From: Mermis nigrescens
Lineage: Eukaryota > Nematoda > Enoplea > Mermithida > Mermithidae
Length of the DNA: 64,000 bases
NCBI GenBank assembly: GCA_036768485.1
Contig: JAVLUZ010000144.1
Span: forward strand, 1-64,000
Reading direction: 5' to 3'
Below the pieces are notes generated by a model. It did not search any database. It was given only the letters and a program-made list of their open reading frames with translations, and had not been told where the DNA came from. The position numbers were made by a program, and so were the translations under genes. Shown one piece after another: positions 11,901 to 23,383 of the stretch (the stretch's first letter is position 1; each line of letters opens with the position of its first letter).

Positions 11901-14900
11901 AGCTCAAACAGAAGCACGTGTCATAGCTTATACAAGGCACTTAGCCGCGTTTATTTACACTCAATACAGAGTTATATGTGGCGTGTAAAGTGCTAACTAT
12001 GGGTAAAAAAGTCGGCATTTTTTTTGGTCAATTTCACTGAATATGTATTGAGAACGATCTTAATGTGTATGGTTGTTGAGCTCAAGTGTTAAATATGCGC
12101 ATGCAGTCTTCAACTAGCAAAGAAAATTGCTATAATGGAACAAAAAAGGTAAATATACTTGAATTTCTTTATTGCTAATGATGTAAAAGGAGGGGACTAG
12201 TGAAAATTTCCCTATATGCGCAGAAGCCATAGGAATGTGCTAAACAGTTAGACTACCCCTAAACAACGCAATAATCGAAGTGTATTCCGCGGCCAATGCG
12301 CGTTTCTGCAGATTTTTTGTAGTAATTTCGATTATGATGGCGAGTATTTTGATTACTTTATTTCGGAAAATTTAAAGAAATTTTTTGTGGTTTTTCAAGA
12401 AAACTATTTAGTTAGCCATATAGGTGTAAAGTATATCCTAAAATCTTTTTACTCGAGAGCATTTTGAAGGCTCAAGATTTCATTAAATAAGAAATACATT
12501 GATTATTTAATAGTCATGAAAGTGTCTTTTGATGCTCTTTTGTGAAACACTTAAATACGCTTTGTGACTACACCCTCATTTTTCACAGGCCGCGGAAAAT
12601 ACTTCGATTTTTGCGTTGTCTAGGGAAGTCTAACTATTTAGCACATTCCTATGGCTTCTGCGCATATAGGGAAATTTTCCCTGGTTCCCTCCTTTTGCAT
12701 CATTAGCAATGAAGAAATTTAAGTATATTTACCTTTTTTGTCCCATCGGAGCATTTTTCTTTGCTAGTTCCCTTCTTTTTATTTAATAATTTAGGCCATA
12801 TATCCATAGGTGGGCAGCGCCAAAAATCTAGGGTTGCAAGTAGCTGGAGAAATTTCTTTTTTCGTCTCAAACCCTTTAGACTGAAATGATCACAGATCAA
12901 GAAATATTGCGTTAAGAGAGGGAAAATTTTTACGTTTTGAGATATTGTAGCCCTCTACATTATAAAACCAATTGACTGCACAGAAATCAAAATTGAGCTG
13001 GATAAGCTTTAGGACACGCCAACAGTAGAAAACCCGTATACTTTACACTTTTGTGCAATAACCATTGAGTTTAAAGAAATTTCAAGGTAAGTTTCATAAT
13101 CTACAACTCAGGGGCAACATTCAAAAAACTTGGCCCTCTGCAAATTGTGTGATACTAAATGCTTTGGGCGAAAAAGTGCTTCTCAGTGTAAAGTTTACAC
13201 TTGTGCGAATAACGCAATGTTGGCTGTATAGAAACAAAATAAACTAGGATCTGTAAAGATCAAAAAATATTGTGTTAAAAGCGAGAAAAAAAGGTCCTTG
13301 TGACATTGTAACCCTCTACATTATAAAATCAATTGAACTGCACAGAAACCAAAATTGAGTTAGATCAGTTGAAAACACGCAAGGGGTAAAAAACCCGTAT
13401 ACTTTCATTTTTGTGCAACAACTATTAAGTGTAAAGAATTTTTAAGGTCAGATTCGTAATCTACAAGCTCGGGAGCACATTTTTAACAAACAATTGGCCT
13501 TCCGCAAATTATTTGATTTATTGGTTTACACTTTACACACTCATTGCTAACTCGGTATTGAGTGTAAACAAAAGAAAAAAATTGTACATCAAGTTTTTCA
13601 ATTATCTATCGTTTAAAAAAAAAAACCGCCCCTCCCAGGTGTGTGCCTAGTCTGCTCTGAGGGGGACACAAAATTCGCACTCGCTGTATAAAAAAAGGTG
13701 GCTAAGTATATTGTAGCGCTATCGCACTACCTATGATGTACTATATGCCTAATGTCGCAAACATCTGTTAAAAATTAGTCTTTCTCTAAGCAACTAAAAA
13801 ATTGAAGTATATTCTGCAGTCTCTGATAAATTTAACCTTATTTTAATTATTTTCAGTGCTTCATAGCAAAGAGTATGAATATAATCTAAAAAATACACTT
13901 TTTGTGAATTGCTTGCAAGTTGCAACGCTGACTTGATTCGTATCGTGACTGATATAAAACTAGCTGCAATTGTATTTAAAGGTGTCTTATTTTGTTACCA
14001 TGAGCGTTATATATAGCAAGCAAACCTGGAGTTAATTGGTTAGTGTACACCATCGTTGCTGGCATATAAGCGCACCTCTATCTAGTCTGTTTCACGTAAA
14101 AAGTCGATCCTATTTACTCCGTCTACCTTCCAATAGCTGCATAGCCAACTTGCTGCTTTTTAAATTTTGTTGGTTCAATAGTTTATTTCAATCGCAGGCT
14201 GCAGAATATACTTAGATTTTTTATTCAACTTTTTTTTGTTCCATCTGAGCATTTTTCCTTGCTAGTTGCAATGCTATCCAAATAGTCTCCATCTAATTTA
14301 TCCTTTGTATCTTTTCCTTTATTTCTCTTCTGGAATTAATTATTCCTTGACAAAAGAATATGGAAATAGAAAAACATTATTTTTCCAGTAACCCTGAAGC
14401 TTTCATCTTGCCGAACCTCATATTCAGTCCTTATTCTCACATGAGTTTCTCTTTAGTAAAGAGCTTTCTTCTGAAAATTCTCCTTGTACACACAATGTTT
14501 TCATAAAATCTCCGTAGTTGCATTCAATCGCGTTCGGAAGGGCTTAAAGTTTTGCGTTTTCCACTCCGATGATGAATAGAATCGTATTTGTACTGTATGA
14601 CCCCTCAATTTGTGCATGAGATGAGTTTAAAAGATAAAATATGAGATGCCTGCGGAGCTAATCTGATTTTTTATGGATTAGACCCATACATGGGTGTTTG
14701 AAAGTAGTTATTCGGGAATTAGGCCCTCACAGTTGAAAAACGTCAGTCTCCTTTCAATTTTTTGAATTGTTTTTACCTTTGTATTCTATAATTTTAATGA
14801 ATGAAGCTTAGTAATGAATGTCATAAAATGCTTTTTTCGCCATGCTACTATATACTCGCTCTTATCTGACCTTAGGAGAATTTTTGAATCACCCTCTCAG

Positions 14901-16457
14901 AAAACTTTGCAGCTCAAACGAGCTTAGGTAATCTGTTCGTAGAACTCATTGATACTCATACATATTACTTTTCGAAATTACAGCTTCGCGTCAATTTAAC
15001 GCATGGCTTCATCAACCAGTCCGAATTTTTGATTGACACTGATGTTTATTATCTGGAGAGTCGAAACAATTCAATACACTTTTGTTCAGTCGATGACCGG
15101 AAGATTGCGACAGTCTCTTGTGCTTTTAACGTATGAATTATATCACAATTGCACATTAAATATAAATTTCCTAATTTGACAATTATGAACACCAGTTCGG
15201 GGGTATCTTGTATACAGTAAGCGCATCCCTATATTGTCAAAAAAGGGTTTCTGAACACGTGCACTCATGGGCGTGGGGAGTAGGGGTCAACGAGATAACA
15301 TGAGTAGCAATGAAATTCTGGGCAGGTTAGGGATTCGATATGGTAAAATTGCGCATAAAATTTAATTCCAGGGGTCTATAAAACACTAGGAATCTTTCAG
15401 ATCCTATGAGTCTAGAACCCCAGATACCCCACGCCCATGTGTGGCAGATCGGTTTAGCTTATTTCGAAGTTTTTCTTGCGAGTTATGGATGCTAATAAAT
15501 AGGGCTTGATGAAAATGTCTAAAAGCCTCTATGCCTCTGAAACATTTCATTTTTAGCACTAATATTCTTTTGTTACTCACGGTCCCTCATGTTTAGGGTT
15601 AGGGCGTTGTCCTTATAAGGACGTGCATCGCATATGATAAATACATATTATTTTTTTCTTGAACTCAAGACGTTGTGGCTGACCAACCTAATGATTTGAA
15701 GAATTTTCTCTGATGAATATTGCCCCGTGTTAATGAAAATTTTGGCCATTAATACGACGTGCTAACGAGATCTTTTTTGGCAAAAACATAGATTTTAGGG
15801 CTTTTTAAGGTTTTTTCAGCAAATATCCCTGAAAATTTTGCTATTTTCAAGCGCGTGATCTAAACGCTATAAAATCCATCTTTGTGCAATGTTAAAGATT
15901 ATTCATTCATCTTGGCTATTTATTTAACGCTTGCTAGCATAGAGCAAATTACTTTGTGACAATTTCGCGCTCTTTTTGTTGTTTAAAACCATAATTAGCT
16001 TCTTCTGTTAGTACAATTGAGTTTTTTGAGCAAGAGGAAGCCAGCATTTGTGATTTAGTTTGAATTCTTTTAATTTATTCAAATCTAGCTAAAACCATTG
16101 ATCAAAAAATATCTATGCGTAGAATGTCATGACATTTTCAAACAACTACATATCTGAAAAAAGAGGAAGGCATGCGTTACTGAGGTATTACACAGGTAAA
16201 GCATTGGCATTGCTAATGGGGGCATTAACATTAGTGCTAATGGGGCTCGTGTTAAAAAAATGCTGCTACTTCTAGTATTGATATTTTCTTTTAATTAGTA
16301 TTCGATCGAGGGAGAACGGCATGGACTCTACGAAAGGTTTCCAAACGACTCGAATATACTTATACCAAAAGGCTGGAATGGACAATCGGTTGATTTACGC
16401 AGCCGAAATCTCATTCCCCTTCATCTCTCTTTGAAAAACATCGGAAATACAATCCTA
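8897..16457 (+). CDS. Unrecognised secreted or membrane protein gene (six exons)
   Basis: Six candidate exons, 8897-8951, 9474-9515, 11066-11139, 11253-11303, 14984-15130 and 16299-16457, join in frame to 176 codons with AG/GT junctions. The start peptide MITFICLWCVAVVLGLNA is a typical signal sequence. Downstream are N-glycosylation sequons (NGS, NLS, NLT, NQS, NNS) and paired cysteines (DGDC, HFCSV, VSCAF), as in an extracellular domain. No stop was reached at 16457, so more exons follow, perhaps among the segments near 18.3-18.9 kb. I do not recognise the family. The internal phase agreement (1,1,0,0,0,0) and lack of stops in 528 bases of otherwise stop-rich DNA support a real gene; individual small exons are less certain. 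Confidence 0.55.
9474..9515 (+). CDS. Secreted-protein exon 2 (small)
   Basis: Acceptor tatttttgaacag and donor gtaagt enclose 42 bases encoding RYSAGASDYSDGT. A second acceptor (attctgcag, exon from 9489) is in the same frame and would shorten the peptide by five residues. It enters and leaves in phase 1. Confidence 0.42.
9520..11060. other. Intron of secreted-protein gene
   Basis: Mainly unique-looking AT-rich intron with the MITE fragment at 9846-9960. A small acceptor/donor pair at 9615-9640 would introduce a stop and was not used. Confidence 0.4.
9846..9960 (-). repeat. Partial MITE copy
   Basis: A truncated, diverged piece of the 260-bp MITE, recognised by GAAAAATGGTG and the end GCCGCCCACCCATG. 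The other end is missing. Confidence 0.5.
11066..11139 (+). CDS. Secreted-protein exon 3
   Basis: Acceptor cttttgcacag and donor gtaaga enclose 24 codons including SFDVEMSDGDC and NFNGSERYANHY, with a sequon (NGS) and one cysteine. Confidence 0.5.
11253..11303 (+). CDS. Secreted-protein exon 4
   Basis: Seventeen codons, VLISNPENLSELSRLLQ, lie between acceptor gggtgtgcag and donor gtgaaa. Both ends are in phase 0, so inclusion is optional for the frame. Confidence 0.42.
12112..12769. mobile_element. Long-TIR element (G1)
   Basis: AACTAGCAAAGAAAA at the left and its inverse TTTTTCTTTGCTAGTT at the right begin inverted arms of about 180 bp (12112-12293 and 12589-12769), leaving about 300 bp between. 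No coding sequence. It lies in the large intron of the plus-strand secreted-protein gene. The target duplication is not evident. Confidence 0.65.
12830..13740. repeat. Diverged duplicate block N, copy 2
   Basis: Same order and orientation as 6400-7390, including the end GGTGGCTAAGTATATTGTAG. It directly follows the long-TIR element at 12112-12769. Related pieces rich in GTAAAGTTTACAC motifs continue at 28560-29520. Confidence 0.6.
13741..14980. repeat. Intron with G-family fragment
   Basis: 13740-14275 contains G-family pieces: CTTTCTCTAAGCAACTAAAA, the AATTGCTTGCAAGTTGCAAC block, and a right end CCTTGCTAGTTG at about 14270. The rest to 14980 is unremarkable. Confidence 0.45.
14984..15130 (+). 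CDS. Secreted-protein exon 5
   Basis: Forty-nine codons between acceptor cgaaattacag and donor gtatga begin LRVNLTHGFINQSEFLID and end KIATVSCAFN. Three sequons and two cysteines are present, and the sequence is distinctly less AT-rich than its flanks. The 3.7-kb intron before it contains an inverted-repeat element (12112-12769) and a duplicated repeat block. Confidence 0.6.
15140..16290. other. Intron of secreted-protein gene
   Basis: 15265-15445 looks like a short element, from CATGGGCGTGGGGAG to CCCCACGCCCATGTGTG, sharing end style with the MITE. Nothing else was recognised. Confidence 0.4.
16299..16457 (+). CDS. Secreted-protein exon 6
   Basis: Fifty-three codons follow acceptor cttttaattag: YSIEGERHGLYERFPNDS, then ILIPKGWNGQSVDLRSRN, ending LKNIGNTIL before donor gtgagc. 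A further in-phase donor (gtaaca) lies 18 bases downstream. Codon composition is strongly coding-like. Confidence 0.6.
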
Positions 16458-16960
16458 GTGAGCAAACATGTAACAGTTCAAAACTTTGGGAGGGCTTGTT
16501 GTCCATTCCGGGAGAATGGGGTGTAAAGATTTTCAATGTTTCGCTAAAAGAATACATAGAAATAAGCTAAAAACTCAAATTTTTGCCCAAAATTAGGGAA
16601 AGGGTACAAAATATTCTAGCTTTAAAGGATGGGGACGACCAGCCTTGGGCGGGGGATTCCCGTTTCACTGCCTCTTTGTTGCTGCAAGTGTGCGCAATCG
16701 GAGCCGGATTCATTTTTTTACTGATGGGGAATTTGTAAATAAAGTTTGTTCAAAACTACTGAAAGTAGTTCGAGATATCCATTTAGTATGTGAAGAAGAG
16801 CAGTTCTCGCCATTTTATCAGCCAAATTAATTCTTTATGCAAAAGTATTTTTAGAATTCAAGTCATTTTCTATAAAAATGTGCTCTCATGGATTTTCAGA
16901 CTAATTTCAATTCGAAATTCGGGAAAAAATCATGGGCAAAGATAAAGTAATGCATTTCAG

Positions 16961-17049
16961 GTGCAAGAATAAGGCTCGTGCACTCATAAAATCCGCAAAG
17001 CTGCTCGAAAAAAGCAAAAAGATTTTGGCTTTATTACCTAATCTCATAA
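16961..17049 (+). CDS. Candidate exon, lysine-rich peptide
   Basis: Acceptor taatgcatttcag and donor gtaatt bound 89 bases open in one frame (phase 2 in, phase 1 out), containing KNKARALIKSAKLLEKSK and ILALLPNLI. The phase does not follow directly from the exon ending at 16457, so it belongs to another gene, needs an intervening exon, or is chance. Confidence 0.25.
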
Positions 17050-17916
17050 GTAATTTTATCTATTTCAGCAGATGTACATTTACAACAAAATTCTTTTTTC
17101 ATTTCGCGATGTCGCTGCGATTTTAGTAAAAATCATAATTTTTATTTTACGGCTGAAACGCCGCGTGAAATTATAGATTTTTCCATCTCATGTAAAAACA
17201 TAGGTAGGAGGTACCATTCGTTTTGATGTGTATAATTTTTAACATTCAATCGACATTCTCTGCTGCCAGCAGGGGCGGATTTAAGGGAGGGGGGGCAGGG
17301 GGCGGCCGCCCCCATTGGCCGAAAATAGTTGGCGAAATAGAGAATGCAATTATAATTTGCAGTGATTTTTGATCGTCAATGATCATAATTTCTCAAGTTT
17401 TTCCGGTGCTTCCCGCCGGATAATACCTATTATTTACATTTATTTACTTTGTTTGCGCCTGAAAGCCATTCTTTACTTATGGAATAGGTTTTAAAACAAT
17501 TTAAAGAACATAAACACAAATTTCAGCATATTCAAGCATACCGTTTAAACATTTTTGAAGTTTATCTCTAAATGCTACAAATACTGGAAATTGAGCAGTA
17601 AATCAGCTTTTAAACGGTCCTTCAGCCTAAATTTTGCAACTTTTGCGCCGCTACGCAACGGATTTTCGCTAAAATCGAAGAAATGTTGTGGTTTTTTCGC
17701 ACAAAATTATCGAGAATTTTCGAAATTTTTGGGAAAATATTGCGTTAAAACTGATTTCAAATAAAAGTAGAGGACATAAAACGCAGAAAAACGTATTTTA
17801 GCGTGAACGGCAAAGTTTCGAATGTATTTCAGGCTGTTTTGGAAAAGTTGTGTACCGTCCTCCTTCGCTTAGGAAAGTCCTATATCCGTCAGTGGTTGCG
17901 AAGCATAATGTACAGC

Positions 17917-18270
17917 ATGAGAATTCTGTGGTGGGCTTGCTCCAAAAATTTCTATAAAGTGCCTTTTTTGGGCTAAAAACGATGGGTACACGTCAAAAAC
18001 ACTGTTTTTGACATATCGGACAATGCTCGTACTTTCTAAAACATAAAATCATAAAAACAATTTCAAAAAATTTGAAAAAAATAACTGAGTAAATTCAAAA
18101 CAATATGGTCAAAAAATGTGTGTATGGCGCTAAGCGCTGAAAATTTAAGATTTTCTTGCCAAAAATGGACTGAAACGCTTGAAAGGGCACACTTTTTACA
18201 ACTTTTACAAACTTTCACAAAAAATCGAAAATTCTGGTAGGGAGCTCACAGCCATTTTGCCTGTGGTTGA
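17917..18270 (+). repeat. Repeat H, copy 1
   Basis: Begins CAGCATGAGAATTCTG and contains AAAGTGCC, GGTACACGTC..AACA and GGCGCTAAGCGCTGAAAAT blocks. It is related to segments at 19047-19370, 32765-33085 and 40687-41008, and inverted at 20570-20875 and 63040-63425. Confidence 0.55.
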
Positions 18271-18321
18271 GTTGCCATTCTTGAGGGGTCAAACCTCTCC
18301 TCAATTCCCCCAAGAACACGT

Positions 18322-18975
18322 TTGGTTCCGAGCCCCAACATGTCTTCTTTCCGAGATTTGGCGGGTTTCGACCTTCCGAGGATAGTTAATGACACCTGGA
18401 AAGTAGCTGTGTGCGAACCATCAGAATTGTCAATTTTTCGAAATAATCGTATAAAGTATGATTTTTTAAAGCCTTACGGATATTATCTCAAAAGTTGTAA
18501 AGCAATATTTTTGACGTGAACCCATTCTTTTTGCTCAAAAAGGCACTTTTCAATAATTTTCGATGCGCATCTCCAAATTTCTGAGCTTTACATATATGTC
18601 CGACATCTTCATAAAAACCCGCTGGCATCGAAATATCTCGTGGATCAGTAATCTGCAGACCAAGGATCTGCAACTCATTCTATATCTCTTGCATATTTAT
18701 ACTATTTATCAGCGAAGAACTATTTGCATAGGCAGAAATAATCGATGTTGGGGCTATCGCTCAATCCAATGCTTTCGATGGCGAAGAGCTTAACAAGCCC
18801 TCGTCCTGCGTTTGTGGAACCAAATTTTTCCATCTAAGATTTGCTACGAAGTTCCGCAGGAGGCTAAACCATTGGCACACGCCAATGAAGCCACCACCGT
18901 CGCATCGGAAGAAGCAGAAACGAATAAATAATAGATTTTTTACACTGCATCTCGAAATAATCGTCTCCAATTAAA
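18322..18975. CDS. Coding-like segment, strand and frame unresolved
   Basis: This stretch is unusually open on both strands. Plus: 18356-18515 reads LAGFDLPRIVNDTWKVAV and onward through YDFLKPYGYYLKSC, between acceptor tgtcttctttccgag and donor gtgaac. 18848-18931 reads an acidic tail EVPQEAKPLAHANEATTV to a TAA stop, like a protein C-terminus. 18732-18974 is also open in another frame (DVGAIAQSNAFDGEELNK). Minus: 18488-18970 is open apart from one TGA and one TAG, including LQITDPRDISMPAGFYEDVG. It may hold the last exons of the secreted-protein gene on plus, or a decayed gene on minus. I cannot choose between them. Confidence 0.35.
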
Positions 18976-19046
18976 ATTCTTCCCGAATAAAGATTATAAT
19001 ATACGCGTACATTCATTACAGTTTCATGACTTTTAAAAAATACGTA

Positions 19047-20140
19047 TACAGCATGAAAAATTGGTGGGGTTGGGGACATGTCTGAAAAACTGTTTGTAAA
19101 GTGCCTACTTCGGGCTAAAGATCGATGGATTGACATGCCAAAACGCTGTTTTTTCACGTTTTGAATGTTGCTCGTTATTTCTTAAACATAGGAACAAAGA
19201 AAATTTCAAAAAAACATTTGACGAAATATGAATTGAATCGAAAATAACCAAAAACTGAGAATAAAATTTGGAACTCTTCGTCTAAAAATTAGCTAGAAAT
19301 GCTTAAAACAGACCATTTTCTAAGATTTTTCGAATGTTGACGATTTAGGAGTGGAGGTCACAGGCATAAGTAGTTATCCGTGCTTCCCTGGGACAGTGTG
19401 TTATAAGATACCCTATGCTTAAGCATAGGCGGGCGGGCTCCAAACGTGCTCCCTGGGGTGGGGTCAGGGAGCAATGGTTAAGGATAGGCAGTGATGAAGG
19501 ATATAGGGCGTGCCTGGACCGGTCTTTTAGCCCGAGGAGTCCCTGTGGAGGAAAAGGGAGTTTCCCGGGAAACTTTGATTATTGATTTTTTGCCATGAAT
19601 AAGACTAAGGGTCCCTGGGGATGGCTGCCCGTAAGCCTAAGCAGTCCCTGGGGAGGTTGTGTAGGGCGCGCCTAGACCTGCTTATGGGGAGGTGGCACAA
19701 GGGGAGGGGAGGTAGCACAAGGGGGAGCACTAGGGAGTTTCCCGGGAAACTTTGATTATTGATTTATTTTATTGATTTTTTAGTAATTTGCGAACCGGCG
19801 GTCAAATTTAGATGAAATTTGGAGACAATGACAAGTATATGCCGAATATGTTGAATTTATGGCTGAGAGAAGGTACAGACATTGCAGAGGGGTCTTAAAA
19901 AGGAGGGGGGCTGATTTTTATTGATTTTATCGAGTTTTATGCATTTGCGAACTAGATGTTGGAATTGTGTGAAACTTGGGGAAAATGACGGGTATATGCC
20001 AAACATCTTATATTTATGACTGAGAGGGAGTACAGTTACTGTAGAGAGGGTTTATAGAAGGGGCGCCTGATTAGCAATTGATTTTATCAATTTTTATCTA
20101 TTTATCTTTTTGAAGATTTTCTTAAAGATTTAAAGAGATG
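19047..20140 (+). repeat. Repeat H copy 2, then GC-richer tandem repeats
   Basis: 19047-19370 is an H copy. 19380-19770 is rich in GTCCCTGGGGA and holds GAGTTTCCCGGGAAACTTTG twice (19558 and 19734). 19780-20100 contains two related ~150-bp units, each with GGTATATGCC or TATATGCCGA and GAG.GAG.GTACAG.(C/T)A. No gene was seen. Confidence 0.5.
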
Positions 20141-20569
20141 TACTTGAAGATCACTGAACTAATCATGTTGTTGACTGGTGTAAAGTGTAAAGTAGGCTTA
20201 GGTTAAGTGAGGATTCCATGGAGGCATGGGATCCCTAGCTTTACTCAATTTTTTGCATTTAAAGAAAATGTTTCTTTTATTATTAATATTTAAGGAGTCA
20301 TCCTGATGACACCCAAACCAACGATTAAGAACATAGAACTAACGTAAAGTATGAATTAAGCTTTAGAAAGCAGAATAGTCCTTGAAGGGGGTTTCAAGCA
20401 AATTTTATTTATTGATTTAATTAATTTTTTAATTAATTCATCAACTAGAGCTTAGGTCAAGCTAAAAACTTTCTGATGATATATTTATGAACCGTGATCC
20501 TAGAGCACATAAATTGATATATCATAAGCTATAGACTAGATTGAGCTCAAATTTGAGATTTTTTATGAT

Positions 20570-20875
20570 TGTATGCTAAAATTTTGTAGAAAAGGTGCTT
20601 TTTTCAAGCATTTTTGGCTTTTTATTTGCTCAAAGTGCTTAAATTTTGCGCTTCGCGCCATATACTCATGTTTAGACTATGTTTCGTTCAATTTGTTCGA
20701 GTTTATTGATTGTCAACCTCAAATTTTTTCTGTTTTCACGCTTTAGAAGGATAGAGCATCGACCTGTTACGCCGAAAACGATGCTTTTGACGCGCGTTCT
20801 ACTTCATTTTTAGCTCAAAATGCGCGTCGTTTAAAGTTTCACATCTACAGAATTCCCACAGGCGTGTGCAAAAAA
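20570..20875 (-). repeat. Repeat H, copy 3, inverted
   Basis: Contains TTGCGCTTCGCGCCATATAC and AGGATAGAGCATCGA..GTTACGCC and ends CAGAATTCCCACAGG. The end lies just before the candidate exon at 20884. Confidence 0.5.
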
Positions 20876-20883
20876 GGGGACAG

Positions 20884-21000
20884 GTCATAAGTGCCATGCA
20901 TACGCACGATCACAAAGGTGGAATACAGTGTGCAAATCAAAATTACTTCATTGAGTTACATAAATCTTACGATACAATTTTAGATATTAAGCCTCGAATT
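20884..21000 (+). CDS. Candidate internal exon, unknown product
   Basis: Thirty-nine codons in phase 0 at both ends run from aggggacag to donor gtatga, starting VISAMHTHDHKGGIQCANQN and ending DTILDIKPRI. The acceptor lacks a pyrimidine tract because a repeat copy ends about 10-15 bases upstream. The frame can also be extended upstream to an alternative acceptor (tctacag), but that lies inside the repeat. Confidence 0.35.
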
Positions 21001-22030
21001 GTATGATTATCGTATGAAGCGTGCATATCATCAGTCTAAATTACAGCATGAACGCACACTCATGGTAACTCTTTTGACATATCTCCTTATTTTGCCAAGG
21101 CTTTGATCACCTAAAAAAATTATCAAGGCAAATTAGTCAATTGTTCGCAGATGCTGCTTATAGTTTTTTCACAACTGAATGTGCAAATAACCAAGTTTAA
21201 TGTAAATAATGCAAATTAAGTAAAAGAAAGCTGCAGTGCTCGCCACATTGAAAAAAGCCGTCAATTAGGACTGTTTTTCACTATAATTTTATATTTTCCT
21301 ACATTTTACACCACAATATTAAGAAAACACAGCAAAACAAGCATAAGGTTGGTATAAAACTCAGACTGATTCCAGTAAAATCTGATACATATTCAGAATT
21401 GAGTAAACAGTGCGCATTTCTATGTATTTAGATAACATTCTGAGACCAGAATGACCTTATGTGAGCCTGCAAGAACCACTGAGGCTGTTCAAGTTGCGCC
21501 CATATGGCATCAAATCTCAAGTGCCGAGACGATAGTGTACCCCGGGGAAAGGCTACACACTACACACTTAACTTGAACAATAACACTGAATCTTCTGCCA
21601 GAATAAGCAGCAAAAAGCTGATATAACCGAGAAGTACCGAATTTCGTACGCATTTCCTTCTAAAGTTCTACTAGAATTTCATGCAGAGTTTGGCAAAATC
21701 ATTTTATTAGAAAAGGATAGACTTTACAGGGCCATAAAATTTCGAGGTTCTTTACATATTCTTATGTAAAAAAGTGCGTTTTATCTATCGAAAATTTTGA
21801 CAGCAAATCAAGTAGCACCGCTCACGATTTCTGTCTCAACTTTCAGGTGTGATTGGACATTGCTATTAAAAATAAGGTAAAAATTATTGTGTTAGTAGCC
21901 GCCTTAAATTATGTCATAGTACTCTGGATGAGTTGGATTTCAATAGAAGAATAAGTGTGTGCACGCGCTCTAATTTTAATAATATAGGGAATATTCAATT
22001 ATTTTTTACAGGCTCCAGAAAGACAATTTT
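21001..22030. other. No gene recognised
   Basis: AT-rich single-copy-looking DNA. An acceptor-like CTCAACTTTCAG at about 21835-21846 has no supported exon after it. Confidence 0.35.
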
Positions 22031-22076
22031 TATTAACATGCTAACAAAATTCTTGGTCTAACAGAACAAATTTTTG

Positions 22077-22410
22077 TATTGTTTCGGAAATTTTTTGTAA
22101 AGTTTGGAACATTTTTTGCAAAGTTTGAACATTTTTTGTAAAGTTTGGAAAATTTTTTGTAAAGTTTGGAAAATTTTTTGTAGTTTGAATTTTTTGTAAA
22201 GTTTCGAAAATTTTTTGTAAAGTTTCGGAAAATTTTTGTAAAGTTTGGAATTAATTTTGCGTGCTTAAGCATAGGAGTTTTGTAAAGTTTGGAAATTTTT
22301 TGTAAAGTTTGGAAAATTTTTGTAAAGTTTAATTTTAATTTGAAAATTGAAAGTTGAAAATTTGAAAGTTTGGAAATTTTTTGTTGTAAAGTTTGAAAAT
22401 TTCTTGCAAA
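22077..22410. repeat. Minisatellite, ~20-bp unit
   Basis: Imperfect tandem copies of a unit close to TTTGTAAAGTTTGGAAAATT. Units differ by small A and T indels. An interruption at about 22250-22275 contains GCGTGCTTAAGCATAGG. Confidence 0.85.
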
Positions 22411-23383
22411 TTCGGAAAATTGTCCATATTTGGCTGCATCTCTATCATATAGATACTTACTTGTATCTCTAGTCTGGCTAGAATATGTTACAAAGGAAAA
22501 AATGTTTATTCGGTCATCAAATTAGAGAAAAACTTGACTGCTTTTTTTAAAATGCGCATATTTGGTTGATAAAACAAAGAAATTTACAATTCTATATGCA
22601 TATTTAGATAAAAAGTTCTGAGAGCACCAAGTCTGAAAACATGTTGCAATTGATTGAAATTTTAAAGTTCGCACCCAACAAAAGCCCACCCCCCTCATGA
22701 ATATCTGTGATGATTATACTGCACAAACCAATATTTGATCCAGAATGATTGACAAATGTCAGTAGGTAATCGTTAAATGTTTTCTGTTGTTCTGTCTCCA
22801 ATAATTATATTTTATAAAAGTGAACTGATCATCTTAAGTCTTTGCTCATGAGCTAATACAATAATGATTTTGGTCTCAACCCCCATAATTGAAATTTTAC
22901 GATTTTTGCTGGCTTTACACCATCCGATTTTTTCAGACCCATTGTGGTTTTTCTAATTTCTGTGGCGCTCCACACTAGAGAATACCTAAATATTTCATTT
23001 TAGGGTCTGAAAGCTATATTTTTAGTTTTCTTTATCCTGGAATCAAAGTTTGTTGCACTGATCATTAAATGCTTCAATATGCCCGCTGTAAGTGCACCAA
23101 CAGAAAGTAGTGAAAAAGCTATTAAAGTCCAGATCAAGTCAGCATTTTTGAACAAAATTGCTCAAATTTGTGGACAAACAGACAATGGGAAACAGCCAAA
23201 ATGCTACTCTATATATGAATAACAAGGATTTCTTAACCTGTTTTGCTGACCTTTTAAATCCACTTCGAGAATTTTTCATTTCTTCCATCGGGGGACCCTT
23301 GTGAGAAACAACATTTTTTTTGGTTTCGGTTAGGAGCAACTGCTCCCCCCTGGCTACTAGCCTATGCACATATGACGTACAAG
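22411..23383. other. Intergenic DNA, right part repeat-like
   Basis: 22411-23130 has no recognised feature. 23140-23380 resembles the right half of L-type elements (GGGGGACCCTTGTGAGAAAC). If the zinc transporter's last exon lies in the window it should be below 24074, but I could not identify it here. Confidence 0.4.

Noticed and set aside
16645..16830. Plus-strand open frame with VCSKLLKVVRDIHLVCEEE
   Set aside because: A gtatgt donor fits, but no acceptor gives the phase needed to follow the exon ending at 16457, and the start overlaps a repeat edge.
22604..22801. Minus-strand open frame considered as the missing zinc transporter C-terminus
   Set aside because: It lacks the conserved HFWTLC and VYVG motifs and shows no suitable acceptor phase.
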